Source: CAZTAO01 sp964611645 (GTDB lineage Bacteria; Armatimonadota; UBA5829). Taken from it: 43,663 nucleotides of DNA. The stretch spans positions 1 to 43,663 of the forward strand of contig CAZTAO010000040.1 of NCBI GenBank assembly GCA_964611645.1, written 5' to 3'. Below the pieces are notes generated by a model. The model saw only the letters and a list, made by a program, of their open reading frames with translations. It was not told where the DNA came from and did not search any database. The first letter of the stretch is position 1; each line of letters opens with the position of its first letter. Positions 24,356 to 32,170 of this stretch are shown here, one piece after another. Position numbers and translations under genes: made by a program.

Positions 24356-25432
24356 CTATGGCTTACCTGAACCACGCAGCATCTCGGCGGCCAGAGCGCC
24401 TGCTGCTGATGCGCTCAGGAAATACTCAAGGTCGTCTTCGTATCGCCGGCCCATGCAGGTCACTTTGATTTCGCGCGCTCGGAGTTCCTCTATACCGGGA
24501 CCGCCGTCCACTATGCGGACCTTGTGCTTGTGGGCGATTGGGGAATGGTCTATCTGGCTCTGAACTCCCAGCAGCTTCATCTGGTCCATCATCGGCAGGG
24601 CAAGCGAGCATTTGGCCAAGGCGACTGTCCCCAGCGATGTAACGGTGTGGTGACTTAGCCCCTGGTGGCGGGGGCGGGAGTCCGCGTAGCTGATACGCGC
24701 AATTGCGATAGCTGAGCCACCCAGGACGTTGACTGCGTTCACAATCTCCCCCTGCTCAATCGATGAGAAGCCATACTTTGAGCCAGTGCCTACAGTTCCC
24801 GGACCCGGACACACGACCACAGCGTCGGCCCTGCACAAAGCCTTCACCGCAAGCAGGCCGGAATAGATATTCACAGCCTCTTTGTCACCACCGAACGCCT
24901 GGCCGACCGTGACTGTCTCATCGATCAGCTTGGCCGACTTAAGTTCATCCACCAACCTGCTGAATGCCATAGGGAGAGAGGCCGAGTCGGTCATTATGTA
25001 GACCACTCGCGCTCGGTAGTTGGTAAGCCGCTTGATGGCGGCCACAGCGGGGGCGAGTTGGCTGTGAAGCTGACCGATGACCACCGGTGTGCCGTCGAGG
25101 CCTTTCGATTCATCCACATACTGCTCTTCCGCGGAAAGCACGGTGTGCTGCAGTGGGGTGTAGCGGTTCTTGACTATGTGGCCGGGTTCGTCGGTCGGCC
25201 CGGATTCCGGTCGCGTGAGATTTGCCATTACAAAATGGCACCCGCCGCTGCCCAGCTTCTTGTCGACTGCGGTGGTGTTGAGCAGGACTTCATCCCCCAC
25301 CCTGGCTTCACCGGTCAGCGTTGGGTAGCAGATGGCAGCGAACGCGGCGCCGTCAATCGAAACAACGATTTCCTGCGCTCCAGGTCGCTCCCTGTCTATC
25401 GACAGCACCAGACCTCGCCTGCGGGTCAGCAA
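24356..25432 (-). CDS. DUF3866 family protein
   Basis: Protein of 358 residues of unknown function, matching DUF3866 in layout. An N-terminal small beta domain (RRGLVLSIDRERPGAQEI, then GDEVLLNTTAVDKKLGSGG) is followed by a Rossmann-like body (VVYIMTDSASLPMAFSRLV, VVVCPGPGTVGTGSKYGF) and a C-terminal HHTVTSLGTVALAKC stretch. The open frame reaches 25492, but that part overlaps the M20 peptidase gene. I prefer the TTG at 25432, two bases after the peptidase stop, which gives the typical MLTRRRG start. The close spacing makes it the last gene of the mtlD-SIS-peptidase operon. No reaction can be proposed from the sequence. Confidence 0.8.
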   Translation of the reverse strand: MLTRRRGLVLSIDRERPGAQEIVVSIDGAAFAAICYPTLTGEARVGDEVLLNTTAVDKKLGSGGCHFVMANLTRPESGPTDEPGHIVKNRYTPLQHTVLSAEEQYVDESKGLDGTPVVIGQLHSQLAPAVAAIKRLTNYRARVVYIMTDSASLPMAFSRLVDELKSAKLIDETVTVGQAFGGDKEAVNIYSGLLAVKALCRADAVVVCPGPGTVGTGSKYGFSSIEQGEIVNAVNVLGGSAIAIARISYADSRPRHQGLSHHTVTSLGTVALAKCSLALPMMDQMKLLGVQSQIDHSPIAHKHKVRIVDGGPGIEELRAREIKVTCMGRRYEDDLEYFLSASAAGALAAEMLRGSGKP

Positions 25433-25434
25433 AC

Positions 25435-26559
25435 CTATCCGCCTTCCGCCGCTTCGAGGATCAGGGCGGCAATGAACTCGGAGGTTGCGCACAAGTCATC
25501 CACCGCGATATGCTCGGAGAAGCCGTGCGCGCCGTCATACCCCACCCCGATCACGACTGATGGGATGCCAACCCTGTTCAGCACGTTGGCATCGCTGCCT
25601 CCGCCGCCGTCCATGTAGTGAGGAGCTATGCCTGCGCGCTGGGAGGCACGGGCGGCCAACTGCACCACCGGATGGTCTTTCTCCCAGCGGTAGCAGTGGT
25701 ATTCGGACGACGACGTAAAGACGGCTTTGGCCCCGATTGCCTGGGCTTCTTCCTCAAACAACTGCCTCATGTGGGCAACCTGGGCAGCGAGCTTGTCTGT
25801 GTCCCGGCTTCTGGCTTCGGCCTTGATCTCTACCCGGTCCGGCACAATATTCATCGCCTTGCCGCCACCGATGATCCCAACGTTGGCAGTCGTCTCGAAG
25901 TCGATTCTGCCGAGCGTCATCTTGCTGATGGCTCTGCTTGCAGCGACGATTGCGCTAACTCCCTCTTCCGGGGCCATCCCCGCGTGCGCAGATCGGCCTG
26001 TAATCTCTACCGAGATGTCTTCATGGGTCGGAGCGCTGAGGGTAATCCCGGCGGCTGGTTTCTGGCTGTCGACAACATAGGCCAGCTTCGAAGCAATCTT
26101 GCGATGGTCCATTGCGGCTGCGCCCTCAAGGCCGGTTTCCTCGCTTACATCAAAGAGCAGTTCGATATCCCCGAACTCCTCACCTGACTCCATCACCGAC
26201 TGCAGACCTTCGATAATCGCTGCGATCCCGGCTTTGTCGTCGGCTCCAAGTATGGTAGTGCCGTCCGACTTCAGTATTCCGTCTTCTTCGACAATCTTCA
26301 GGTCTGCGGTCGAGTCAACCGTGTCCGTGTGCGCTGAAAGCAGTATCGGGATGGCTCCCGGTTTGGTGCCTTTGATCCGGCCTATGACGTTTCCGGCAGT
26401 CCCGCCGATCTTGCAGCCTGCGTCATCCTCTTCGCACGCGATTCCCATGGTTTTAAGCTTGGCCAGCATAAAATCGGCCATGCCGCGTTCGTCTCTGGAC
26501 GGGCTGTTGATTGCCAGCATTTCCAGAAACAGTCCCTTGACCCGTTCTCGATTTACCAC
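25435..26559 (-). CDS. M20 family zinc peptidase (PepT-like)
   Basis: Di-zinc aminopeptidase or tripeptidase-like protein of 374 residues. Metal-site motifs are intact: AHTDTVD (first His/Asp), GADDKAG (bridging Asp), SEETGLEG (catalytic Glu and metal Glu), and the C-terminal GFSEHIAVDD His. The dimerisation or lid domain lies between (SVEITGRSAHAGMAPEEG). The GTG at 26559 is chosen because GGAG lies about ten bases upstream and the protein then starts at the family's usual N-terminus; the frame runs 100 codons further upstream inside the SIS gene. It lies 20 bp behind that gene and 2 bp before DUF3866, which points to one operon. Its peptide substrate is unknown. Confidence 0.9.
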   Translation of the reverse strand: MVNRERVKGLFLEMLAINSPSRDERGMADFMLAKLKTMGIACEEDDAGCKIGGTAGNVIGRIKGTKPGAIPILLSAHTDTVDSTADLKIVEEDGILKSDGTTILGADDKAGIAAIIEGLQSVMESGEEFGDIELLFDVSEETGLEGAAAMDHRKIASKLAYVVDSQKPAAGITLSAPTHEDISVEITGRSAHAGMAPEEGVSAIVAASRAISKMTLGRIDFETTANVGIIGGGKAMNIVPDRVEIKAEARSRDTDKLAAQVAHMRQLFEEEAQAIGAKAVFTSSSEYHCYRWEKDHPVVQLAARASQRAGIAPHYMDGGGGSDANVLNRVGIPSVVIGVGYDGAHGFSEHIAVDDLCATSEFIAALILEAAEGG

Positions 26560-26579
26560 TTGGCTATGTCTCCAATCGT

Positions 26580-27617
26580 CTACAACGTAACAGTTACTTT
26601 GTTGAGGCCCCTGGGCTTGTCGGGGTCGTTGCCCTTGTTGAGGGATAGATAGTAGGACAGAAGCTGCCCGGCGAGAATGTAGGAGAGAGGGGTCAGTGTC
26701 TCGCTCAAGCCACTCGTCATCTTGAGAGGAACAGTCGCCATTGAGAGAATCTCCTCCGCATCGCTCACTATCACCATATCCGCATCGCTCTGGTTCAGCC
26801 GCTTGGCCAGGTCCAGCATAAATGGATACGCCTTGCCGGTCGGCGCGAGGATAACGCATGGGTCGCCCTGGTGGACCGCCGCAATTGGCCCGTGCAGGAA
26901 ATCCGCTCCCGAGAATCCCCGGGTGTTCATGTAGCAGGTCTCAGTCAGTTTCAAGGCTGTTTCCAGGGCCGTACAGTAGTTGAGGCCTCGGGCGACAACC
27001 GTGCAAGACTGCGCGTAGCGGTATCGCTCGGAGCGTTTGCGTATCGTGTCCTCGAGAGCCAGGGCGTCCACCATGGACTCCGCAGCCTTCGCAAGTTCGT
27101 CACCGGGGTGAACCGCACCCTGCATCGCCGAAGCAAGCAGGTAGAAGACACCCAACTCTGCCGTGTAGGTCTTGGTGGCGGCAACGGCCTTCTCGTCACC
27201 AGCCTCGCAGAGCATGTGCGCATCGGCAACCTTGGTGAGAAGAGACCCAGGTTCATTGGTTATGCTCAGGGTGTATGCGCCGGTCTTCTTCGCGTGTTCC
27301 AGATACTCGGCCACATCGGCAGCCTCGCCGGACTGCGACACGCCTATCACCAGCGCGTTCGCAAGGTTCAGCTCGGCATTGTACAAAGTGATCGCGGAGG
27401 GGTCGGCAAGAGCGACCGGCATTCCAGCGCATATTTCCATCATGTACTTGCCGTACACGCAGCTATGGTCGGAGGTTCCCCTCGCGGCCATTACCACGAA
27501 ATTGATACCGCGCTTCTTCACCTCGGCAGCGATCTTCTTCGCGTTGGCGTTCTGTTCACCGGCAAGCCCGGTTATCACCACCGGCTGCTGTTTGATCTCT
27601 GATAGCATATAGGACAT
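26580..27617 (-). CDS. Double-SIS-domain sugar phosphate isomerase/deaminase (GlmS C-terminal/AgaS-like)
   Basis: Protein of 345 residues made of two SIS domains. The first (about 40-170) has AARGTSDHSCVYGKYMME and the sugar-phosphate loop SQSGEAADV; the second (about 200-330) has ARGLNYCTALETALKLTE and HGPIAAVHQG. The C-terminal PRGLNKVTVTL matches the DXPRXLAKSVTVE tail of GlmS. It lacks the glutaminase half, so it is more likely a glucosamine-6-phosphate deaminase (NagB-II/AgaS) or a fructosamine-type deglycase than a synthase. AAAGGAG lies nine bases before the ATG. With mtlD upstream, the operon looks like one for sugar alcohol or amino sugar use. Confidence 0.87.
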   Translation of the reverse strand: MSYMLSEIKQQPVVITGLAGEQNANAKKIAAEVKKRGINFVVMAARGTSDHSCVYGKYMMEICAGMPVALADPSAITLYNAELNLANALVIGVSQSGEAADVAEYLEHAKKTGAYTLSITNEPGSLLTKVADAHMLCEAGDEKAVAATKTYTAELGVFYLLASAMQGAVHPGDELAKAAESMVDALALEDTIRKRSERYRYAQSCTVVARGLNYCTALETALKLTETCYMNTRGFSGADFLHGPIAAVHQGDPCVILAPTGKAYPFMLDLAKRLNQSDADMVIVSDAEEILSMATVPLKMTSGLSETLTPLSYILAGQLLSYYLSLNKGNDPDKPRGLNKVTVTL

Positions 27618-27681
27618 CGTTCTTTTCTCCTTTGAAAAGCAGGCGCTCAGGCGTCTGTGCCTGGTTTGCCTAGTTTGGTAA

Positions 27682-28866
27682 TCACGCTTTGACGCGTGGA
27701 AACTCGCCTGTTACTGTCGGGTACTGCTTCTTTACCTCTTGGGTGATTGCGCTGTCGGGCGGGAGCTTGCTTATGGTCTGAAGCGCGCCCTCTACTCCCG
27801 ACTCCGCAACCAGCTTCTGAACCTCCGGCGCTGTGGGGTCGCCTTCCGGGGTGAAATGCAGGGCTGCGGCTATTGCCTTGCAGAGGTACTTCGGGAATAC
27901 CCCATACTCCTCCGCCAGCTTTGCGCCGCCTACCAGCCTGTCCTCCGGGCCAAGTTTTCTGACCGGGTCTCTGCCAACTCTGGATACCTGGTCGCCCAAT
28001 GCCTTGTTGGCAAAGCGGCACAGCAGATCCTCGATGTGGGCCTGATGGTCTGCCGCAACGAGGTCATGCTTGGCTATCAGGGCTTTGCCGGTCTCTTCAA
28101 GAGCGGCCCGCGTTGCATTCTGAACCAGTTCATCGGCCATTGCCTCATACAGGAACTCATACCCGCGAAGGAAGCCGAGATACGCGGCGGTCGCGTGGCC
28201 GGCGTTGTGGGTGTAGAGTTTGCGATCTACATAGCTTTGGAACTTGCCCGCCGGTTCGACCCCGACAATATTGCTCCACTCGCCCTTGATCGCGTTCCTA
28301 TCTATAGGCAGGTGCTTGTATGGTTCCACAACAACCAGCAGCGGATCTTCCAGCTTCTGCTCCTCGCTCATCACAGGCACCATCCTGCCTACCACGCTCT
28401 CCACGAACCCGACGTATTCATCAACGTACGGCCAGTACTCCTCCGGCAGGTTCTCGTTCACCCTTTCCTTAAGGTATACGGACGCCCGCTGCATATTCTC
28501 GCAGATGATGATATTGATCGGAGTCCTTACTCCCGCATCCTTTCTCATCTGTATGCCCCTGGCAATCGCAGGCGCCACGAACTTCAGCACGTTCACGCCT
28601 ACCGCGGTGCAGACCAGGTCCGCTTCCAGTATCTGCGCGCCGACAGCATCTTTGTCTTTGCCGTTGACCGCGCTTGCATTCTCTACCTTCACTATATACG
28701 GAGTATCACAGGCGATGCGGATCGGGTACCAGCCTCGGGCGTTGATGAGGTTCACGACCTCGTCCACAACGTCCACGAATACTACTTCATACCCAGATTC
28801 ACTGAACAACTGTCCCGTGAACCCTCTACCAATGTTGCCCGCGCCAAATTGAACTGCCTTCTTCAC
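27682..28866 (-). CDS. mtlD: Mannitol-1-phosphate 5-dehydrogenase
   Basis: NAD-dependent dehydrogenase of 394 residues that interconverts mannitol 1-phosphate and fructose 6-phosphate. The N-terminal Rossmann motif is AVQFGAGNIGRGFTG, as in MtlD. The catalytic region holds the ENMQRAS and KLYTHNAGHATAAYLG segments; the latter contains the conserved Lys and His of polyol-specific long-chain dehydrogenases. The start is the GTG at 28866 with GGAGG six bases upstream; the frame is open further up but includes promoter DNA. It heads a minus-strand operon with the SIS, M20 and DUF3866 genes. Its promoter overlaps candidate Rex operators shared with the divergent rex gene. No mannitol PTS gene lies in the window. 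Confidence 0.93.
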   Translation of the reverse strand: MKKAVQFGAGNIGRGFTGQLFSESGYEVVFVDVVDEVVNLINARGWYPIRIACDTPYIVKVENASAVNGKDKDAVGAQILEADLVCTAVGVNVLKFVAPAIARGIQMRKDAGVRTPINIIICENMQRASVYLKERVNENLPEEYWPYVDEYVGFVESVVGRMVPVMSEEQKLEDPLLVVVEPYKHLPIDRNAIKGEWSNIVGVEPAGKFQSYVDRKLYTHNAGHATAAYLGFLRGYEFLYEAMADELVQNATRAALEETGKALIAKHDLVAADHQAHIEDLLCRFANKALGDQVSRVGRDPVRKLGPEDRLVGGAKLAEEYGVFPKYLCKAIAAALHFTPEGDPTAPEVQKLVAESGVEGALQTISKLPPDSAITQEVKKQYPTVTGEFPRVKA

Positions 28867-28978
28867 AACTATCCTCCACCAACCGCGCCGCTGAAACTCT
28901 CGCAGCGCCTCAGTAATGGTTCGACTTTTGGGTGGAATTGTCCTTCCGGTTGGTCGCTTGCCTACACCACCCATTTAT

Positions 28979-28996
28979 TCGTTAGTATTATAACGA
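28979..28996. promoter_or_regulatory. Operator-like palindrome TCGTTA-N6-TAACGA over the mtlD -10
   Basis: TCGTTAGTATTATAACGA has perfect 6 bp arms around a 6 bp centre. Read on the minus strand it contains TATAAT (28992-28987), the likely -10 of mtlD. The same half-sites and spacing recur at 29067-29084 over the rex transcription start. It resembles the Rex consensus with C for the second T. Confidence 0.65.
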
Positions 28997-28999
28997 TTG

Positions 29000-29017
29000 T
29001 TGTGAAAAAGTTCACAT
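29000..29017. promoter_or_regulatory. Rex box
   Basis: TTGTGAAAAAGTTCACAT is one base from a perfect palindrome of the form TTGTGAA-N4-TTCACAA, the known binding site of Rex repressors. It lies upstream of rex and over the expected -35 region of mtlD. Confidence 0.75.
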
Positions 29018-29033
29018 TCTGGGTCAAAACCCG

Positions 29034-29062
29034 TTGACATGGGTATCTATAAGTGCTAGAAT
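29034..29062 (+). promoter_or_regulatory. Promoter of the rex-hydCBA operon
   Basis: A perfect TTGACA (29034-29039), a 17 bp spacer and TAGAAT (29057-29062) form a strong housekeeping promoter. Transcription would start near 29069, inside the palindrome at 29067-29084. Confidence 0.75.
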
Positions 29063-29066
29063 TGAA

Positions 29067-29084
29067 TCGTTAGCGGATTAACGA
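29067..29084. promoter_or_regulatory. Operator-like palindrome TCGTTA-N6-TAACGA at the rex transcription start
   Basis: TCGTTAGCGGATTAACGA repeats the half-sites of 28979-28996 with a different 6 bp centre, and one more base pair extends it to 29066-29085. Its place at the transcription start fits a repressor site, most simply for Rex itself. Confidence 0.65.
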
Positions 29085-29111
29085 TATGTTCCCGCGTAAC
29101 CGGAGACCACC

Positions 29112-29729
29112 ATGCCAAAGGCGATTATCTTGAGATTGGAAAGCTACCTTACCTACCTCGGCCAGCTTGCAGGCCAGGGGAAAACGAGCGCGACCAGCGA
29201 GGAACTGGCCCGGTTGTTTGGGATTTCCAGTTCGAGGGTCCGACAGGATATGGTCGCACTGGGCAACGTGGGCAAACCCAGGTCTGGCTACAGTATCGAA
29301 GGACTGCGGCAGGTTATAAGGCACGAACTTGACGTGCAAAACCCGAAGCCACTTGCGCTGGTTGGCCTGGGAAACATGGGCCGGGCGCTCGCAGGCAGCC
29401 ATATATGGGAGCACGGCGGGTTCGAGCTTCGAGCGATATTCGACAGCGACCCCAAGATAGTCGGCGAAGAGTTTGCCGGGCTGAGAGTCCGCAGTATGAC
29501 CGAACTCTTTGGAGTGGTTAGAAGCGAAGGTATTACAGCGGGTTGCATAGCGGTCCCGGCGGCGTCGGCGCAGCAGGTAGCAGACCTGATGGCCACGGCG
29601 GGGATCAAAGGAATATGGAACTTCGCCCCAGTTGAGATAGCAGCCCCAAGCGGAGTGTTGGTGGAGAACCAACGGCTCCAGGAGGGGTTGATGACCCTTA
29701 GTTACCGCATGAAACAAGCAGCAGGTTGA
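29112..29729 (+). CDS. rex: Redox-sensing transcriptional repressor Rex
   Basis: Cytoplasmic repressor of 205 residues that senses the NADH/NAD+ ratio; in the family, NADH binding releases it from DNA. The winged helix fills residues 1-75 (ATSEELARLFGISSSRVRQD, then GKPRSGYSIEGL). The NADH-binding Rossmann domain begins with LALVGLGNMGRALAG and continues with ELRAIFDSDPKIVGEE, and a C-terminal helix ends the protein. It deviates from typical Rex at the recognition-helix end (DMVALGNVGKPRSGY instead of DLSYFGEFGKRGVGY), which may explain the variant operators nearby. It lies first in an operon with the hydrogenase genes, 22 bp before hydC, and is probably self-regulated. Confidence 0.95.
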   Translation: MPKAIILRLESYLTYLGQLAGQGKTSATSEELARLFGISSSRVRQDMVALGNVGKPRSGYSIEGLRQVIRHELDVQNPKPLALVGLGNMGRALAGSHIWEHGGFELRAIFDSDPKIVGEEFAGLRVRSMTELFGVVRSEGITAGCIAVPAASAQQVADLMATAGIKGIWNFAPVEIAAPSGVLVENQRLQEGLMTLSYRMKQAAG

Positions 29730-29751
29730 AGTAGAAACGGAGGAGACACTA

Positions 29752-30270
29752 GTGGCAGCACAAACCCTTACAAAACCCAAGGGCTCTGAGAGAAGTTTCC
29801 AGAGAGTCCGAGAGATCATCGAGGAGTGCGGAACGCAACAAAGCGCTCTGATCCCAATCTTGCAGAAGATACAAGGCGAGTTTCGCTATCTTCCGCAGGA
29901 GATACTGGCGTTCGTCGCCACGGCGCTCGACGTCCCGCCCGCCACGGTCTATGGAGTGGCGACATTTTATGCGCAGTTCTCGATGGACCCCAAGGGCAAA
30001 TACATCGTTCAGGTATGCGATGGCACCGCCTGCCACGTTCGTGGAAACAAGACCATTATCGACGCCCTCAGGAGCAGGCTGGGACTCGCGCCGGGCCAAA
30101 TAACAACCAAGGATATGCGGTTCACCCTTGAACTGGTGAGCTGCCTGGGAGCCTGCGGGCTGGCCCCGGCGGTTGTTGTGAATGGGAATGTCTACGGCCA
30201 CATGACCCCCGAACGCGTAGTTTCCCTGCTCAATGAGCTTGACACCGCCGACCAGAAGGAGGCCAACTGA
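29752..30270 (+). CDS. hydC: NADH-dependent hydrogenase gamma subunit (NuoE-like, [2Fe-2S])
   Basis: Thioredoxin-like [2Fe-2S] protein of 172 residues related to NuoE, HydC and HndA. An N-terminal helical bundle (about 20-80; LQKIQGEFRYLPQEIL, VYGVATFYAQF) precedes the cluster domain, whose ligands are in CDGTAC and CLGAC. It serves electron transfer between the flavin subunit and the hydrogenase subunit. The start is a GTG with GGAGGA eight bases upstream. The stop overlaps the next ATG by one base (TGATG), so the subunits are made together. The gene order rex-hydC-hydB-hydA is a recurring arrangement for NAD-linked [FeFe]-hydrogenases. Confidence 0.93.
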   Translation: MAAQTLTKPKGSERSFQRVREIIEECGTQQSALIPILQKIQGEFRYLPQEILAFVATALDVPPATVYGVATFYAQFSMDPKGKYIVQVCDGTACHVRGNKTIIDALRSRLGLAPGQITTKDMRFTLELVSCLGACGLAPAVVVNGNVYGHMTPERVVSLLNELDTADQKEAN

Positions 30271-32159
30271 TGAGCGCGCTTAGCATACTATCTTCACCCC
30301 AGGACCTGACGACGATCAAGACCCAGGTTCTGGAAGCGATTTCAGCAGAGAGAGTCCGCCTGATGCTGTGCTGCGGCAACGGCTGCGTAGCCAGCGGCGC
30401 TCGCGCGGTCTTCGAGGCCCTGAGCAACGAACTGGTCGACAGAGACCTGCCGGTCAAGGTCGACCTGCTTGAGCACAAAGAGGACGGCGTTCACCTTGGC
30501 GCGACCGGCTGCCAGGGCCTGTGCCAATTTGGCCCGCTGCTGCAAATTGCCCCGTATGGATATATGTACGCCAACCTGAAGCCGGAAGACGCGGCTGAGA
30601 TAGTGGAGAAGACGGTCATCGGTGGCGAAGTCATCGAACGACTGCTGCTCAAAGACCCCAAGACCGAGGAGATGTTCAAAACTCGCGAAGAGGTGCCTTT
30701 CTACAAGCATCAGACGAGCGTCCTGATGGCCGACTGCGGTTCCCTGGACCCCAGCGACATCCGTGAGTATATCTCGCGGGATGGCTACCGGGCGGCGGCG
30801 CAGGTTGTCTTTTCGATGAGCCCCGAAGAAGTCTGTAAGGAAGTCACGCTGTCCGGCCTGCGGGGCCGTGGCGGCGGCGGATTCCCGACCGGGAGAAAGT
30901 GGACCCTTACCCAGGCCTCGCAGTCTGAGAAGAAGTATGTGGTCTGCAACGGTGACGAGGGCGACCCCGGCGCGTTCATGGACGACGCCATAATGGAGGG
31001 CAACCCCCACGCGATCCTCGAAGGAATGCTGATTGCGGGATACGCCATCGGCGCTGACGAGGGCTATATCTACGTTCGAGCGGAATACCCGCTGGCCATC
31101 AAGAGCCTGTCACGGGCGCTGGACCAGGCGCGGGCGATGGGGATTCTGGGCAAGAGCGTTCTCAAAAGCCCCTACTCCTTCGACATCCACATCAAAGAGG
31201 GCGCCGGAGCGTTTGTGTGCGGTGAAGAGACCGCAATGATCGCCAGCATCGAGGGCGAGCGCGGGATGCCACGGCCTAAGCCGCCGTTCCCCGCAGTGTC
31301 GGGCCTCTGGGGCAAGCCGACCCTGATAAACAACGTCGAGAGCTATGCCAACGTCCCCAAGATCCTGCTGCATGGCGCGGACTGGTTCCGCAGCCGGGGC
31401 GTTGAGACATCCCCGGGAACCAAGACTTTCTCGATAACAGGCGAAGTGACCAATACCGGTCTGATCGAAGTGCCGCTTGGAACCACGATCCGCCAGGTTG
31501 TCTACGACATCGGTGGCGGAATCCGCACGGGCAGAGACTTCAAGGCGGTGCAGATAGGTGGGCCGTCGGGAGCTTGTCTTACCAAAGAGCATCTGGATAT
31601 GCCCCTGGACTACGAAAGCCTCAAGGCTGCGGGCGCAATGGTCGGCAGCGGCGGGCTTGTCATCCTGGACGAGGGCACCTGTATGGTTGAGGTGGCCCGG
31701 TATTTCATGAACTTCACGCAGAACGAGTCTTGCGGGAAGTGCGTGTTGTGCAGGGAAGGCACCAAGCGGATGCTCCAGATACTGGAGAAGATCACGCAGG
31801 GCAAGGCGGTCCTCAGCGACATCGACCTGCTTGAAGAACTGGCGCACACCGTCCGAGACGGTTCCCTGTGCGGGCTTGGAAAGACGGCCCCGAATCCCGT
31901 TATCTCGACCTTGAAATATTTCCGGGACGAGTACGTGGCCCACGTGGTCGAGAAGCGATGCCCGGCAGGCCAGTGCACGGCGTTCAAGACTTATGTCATT
32001 GATCCCGAGAAGTGCATCGGCTGCAGCGCGTGCGCCAAGAAGTGCCCGGTGGGAGCCATAACCGGCCAGGTCAAGAGCCCGTTCGTGATCGACGGAAGCA
32101 AGTGCATCAAATGTGGGGTCTGCGCCGAAGTATGCAAGTTCAGCGCAGTCAGCCTGTAG
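30270..32159 (+). CDS. hydB: NADH-dependent hydrogenase beta subunit (NuoF-like flavoprotein)
   Basis: Flavin and iron-sulfur subunit of 629 residues. Domains in order: a thioredoxin-like [2Fe-2S] domain (about 1-125; CCGNGC, CQGLC), a NuoF FMN/NADH domain with GLRGRGGGGFPTGRKW and CNGDEGDPGAFMD, and an SLBB domain. A [4Fe-4S] site in ESCGKCVLCREGTKRM follows, and a C-terminal 2[4Fe-4S] ferredoxin (CIGCSACAKKC, CIKCGVCAEVC) ends the protein. This five-part layout matches HydB of Thermotoga and HndC. It oxidises or reduces NAD(H), and in bifurcating enzymes it splits electrons between NADH and ferredoxin. AGAAGGAGG lies before the ATG. Confidence 0.94.
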   Translation: MSALSILSSPQDLTTIKTQVLEAISAERVRLMLCCGNGCVASGARAVFEALSNELVDRDLPVKVDLLEHKEDGVHLGATGCQGLCQFGPLLQIAPYGYMYANLKPEDAAEIVEKTVIGGEVIERLLLKDPKTEEMFKTREEVPFYKHQTSVLMADCGSLDPSDIREYISRDGYRAAAQVVFSMSPEEVCKEVTLSGLRGRGGGGFPTGRKWTLTQASQSEKKYVVCNGDEGDPGAFMDDAIMEGNPHAILEGMLIAGYAIGADEGYIYVRAEYPLAIKSLSRALDQARAMGILGKSVLKSPYSFDIHIKEGAGAFVCGEETAMIASIEGERGMPRPKPPFPAVSGLWGKPTLINNVESYANVPKILLHGADWFRSRGVETSPGTKTFSITGEVTNTGLIEVPLGTTIRQVVYDIGGGIRTGRDFKAVQIGGPSGACLTKEHLDMPLDYESLKAAGAMVGSGGLVILDEGTCMVEVARYFMNFTQNESCGKCVLCREGTKRMLQILEKITQGKAVLSDIDLLEELAHTVRDGSLCGLGKTAPNPVISTLKYFRDEYVAHVVEKRCPAGQCTAFKTYVIDPEKCIGCSACAKKCPVGAITGQVKSPFVIDGSKCIKCGVCAEVCKFSAVSL

Positions 32160-32170
32160 GAGATAAGACA

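Noticed and set aside
25433..25492. ATG at 25492 as start of the DUF3866 protein
   Set aside because: It overlaps the end of the M20 peptidase gene; the TTG at 25432 gives the usual N-terminus.
27739..29037. 432-codon open frame on the plus strand opposite mtlD
   Set aside because: It lies wholly antisense to a clear mtlD gene, has no ribosome binding site or family resemblance, and covers the promoter region; it reflects codon bias of the real gene.
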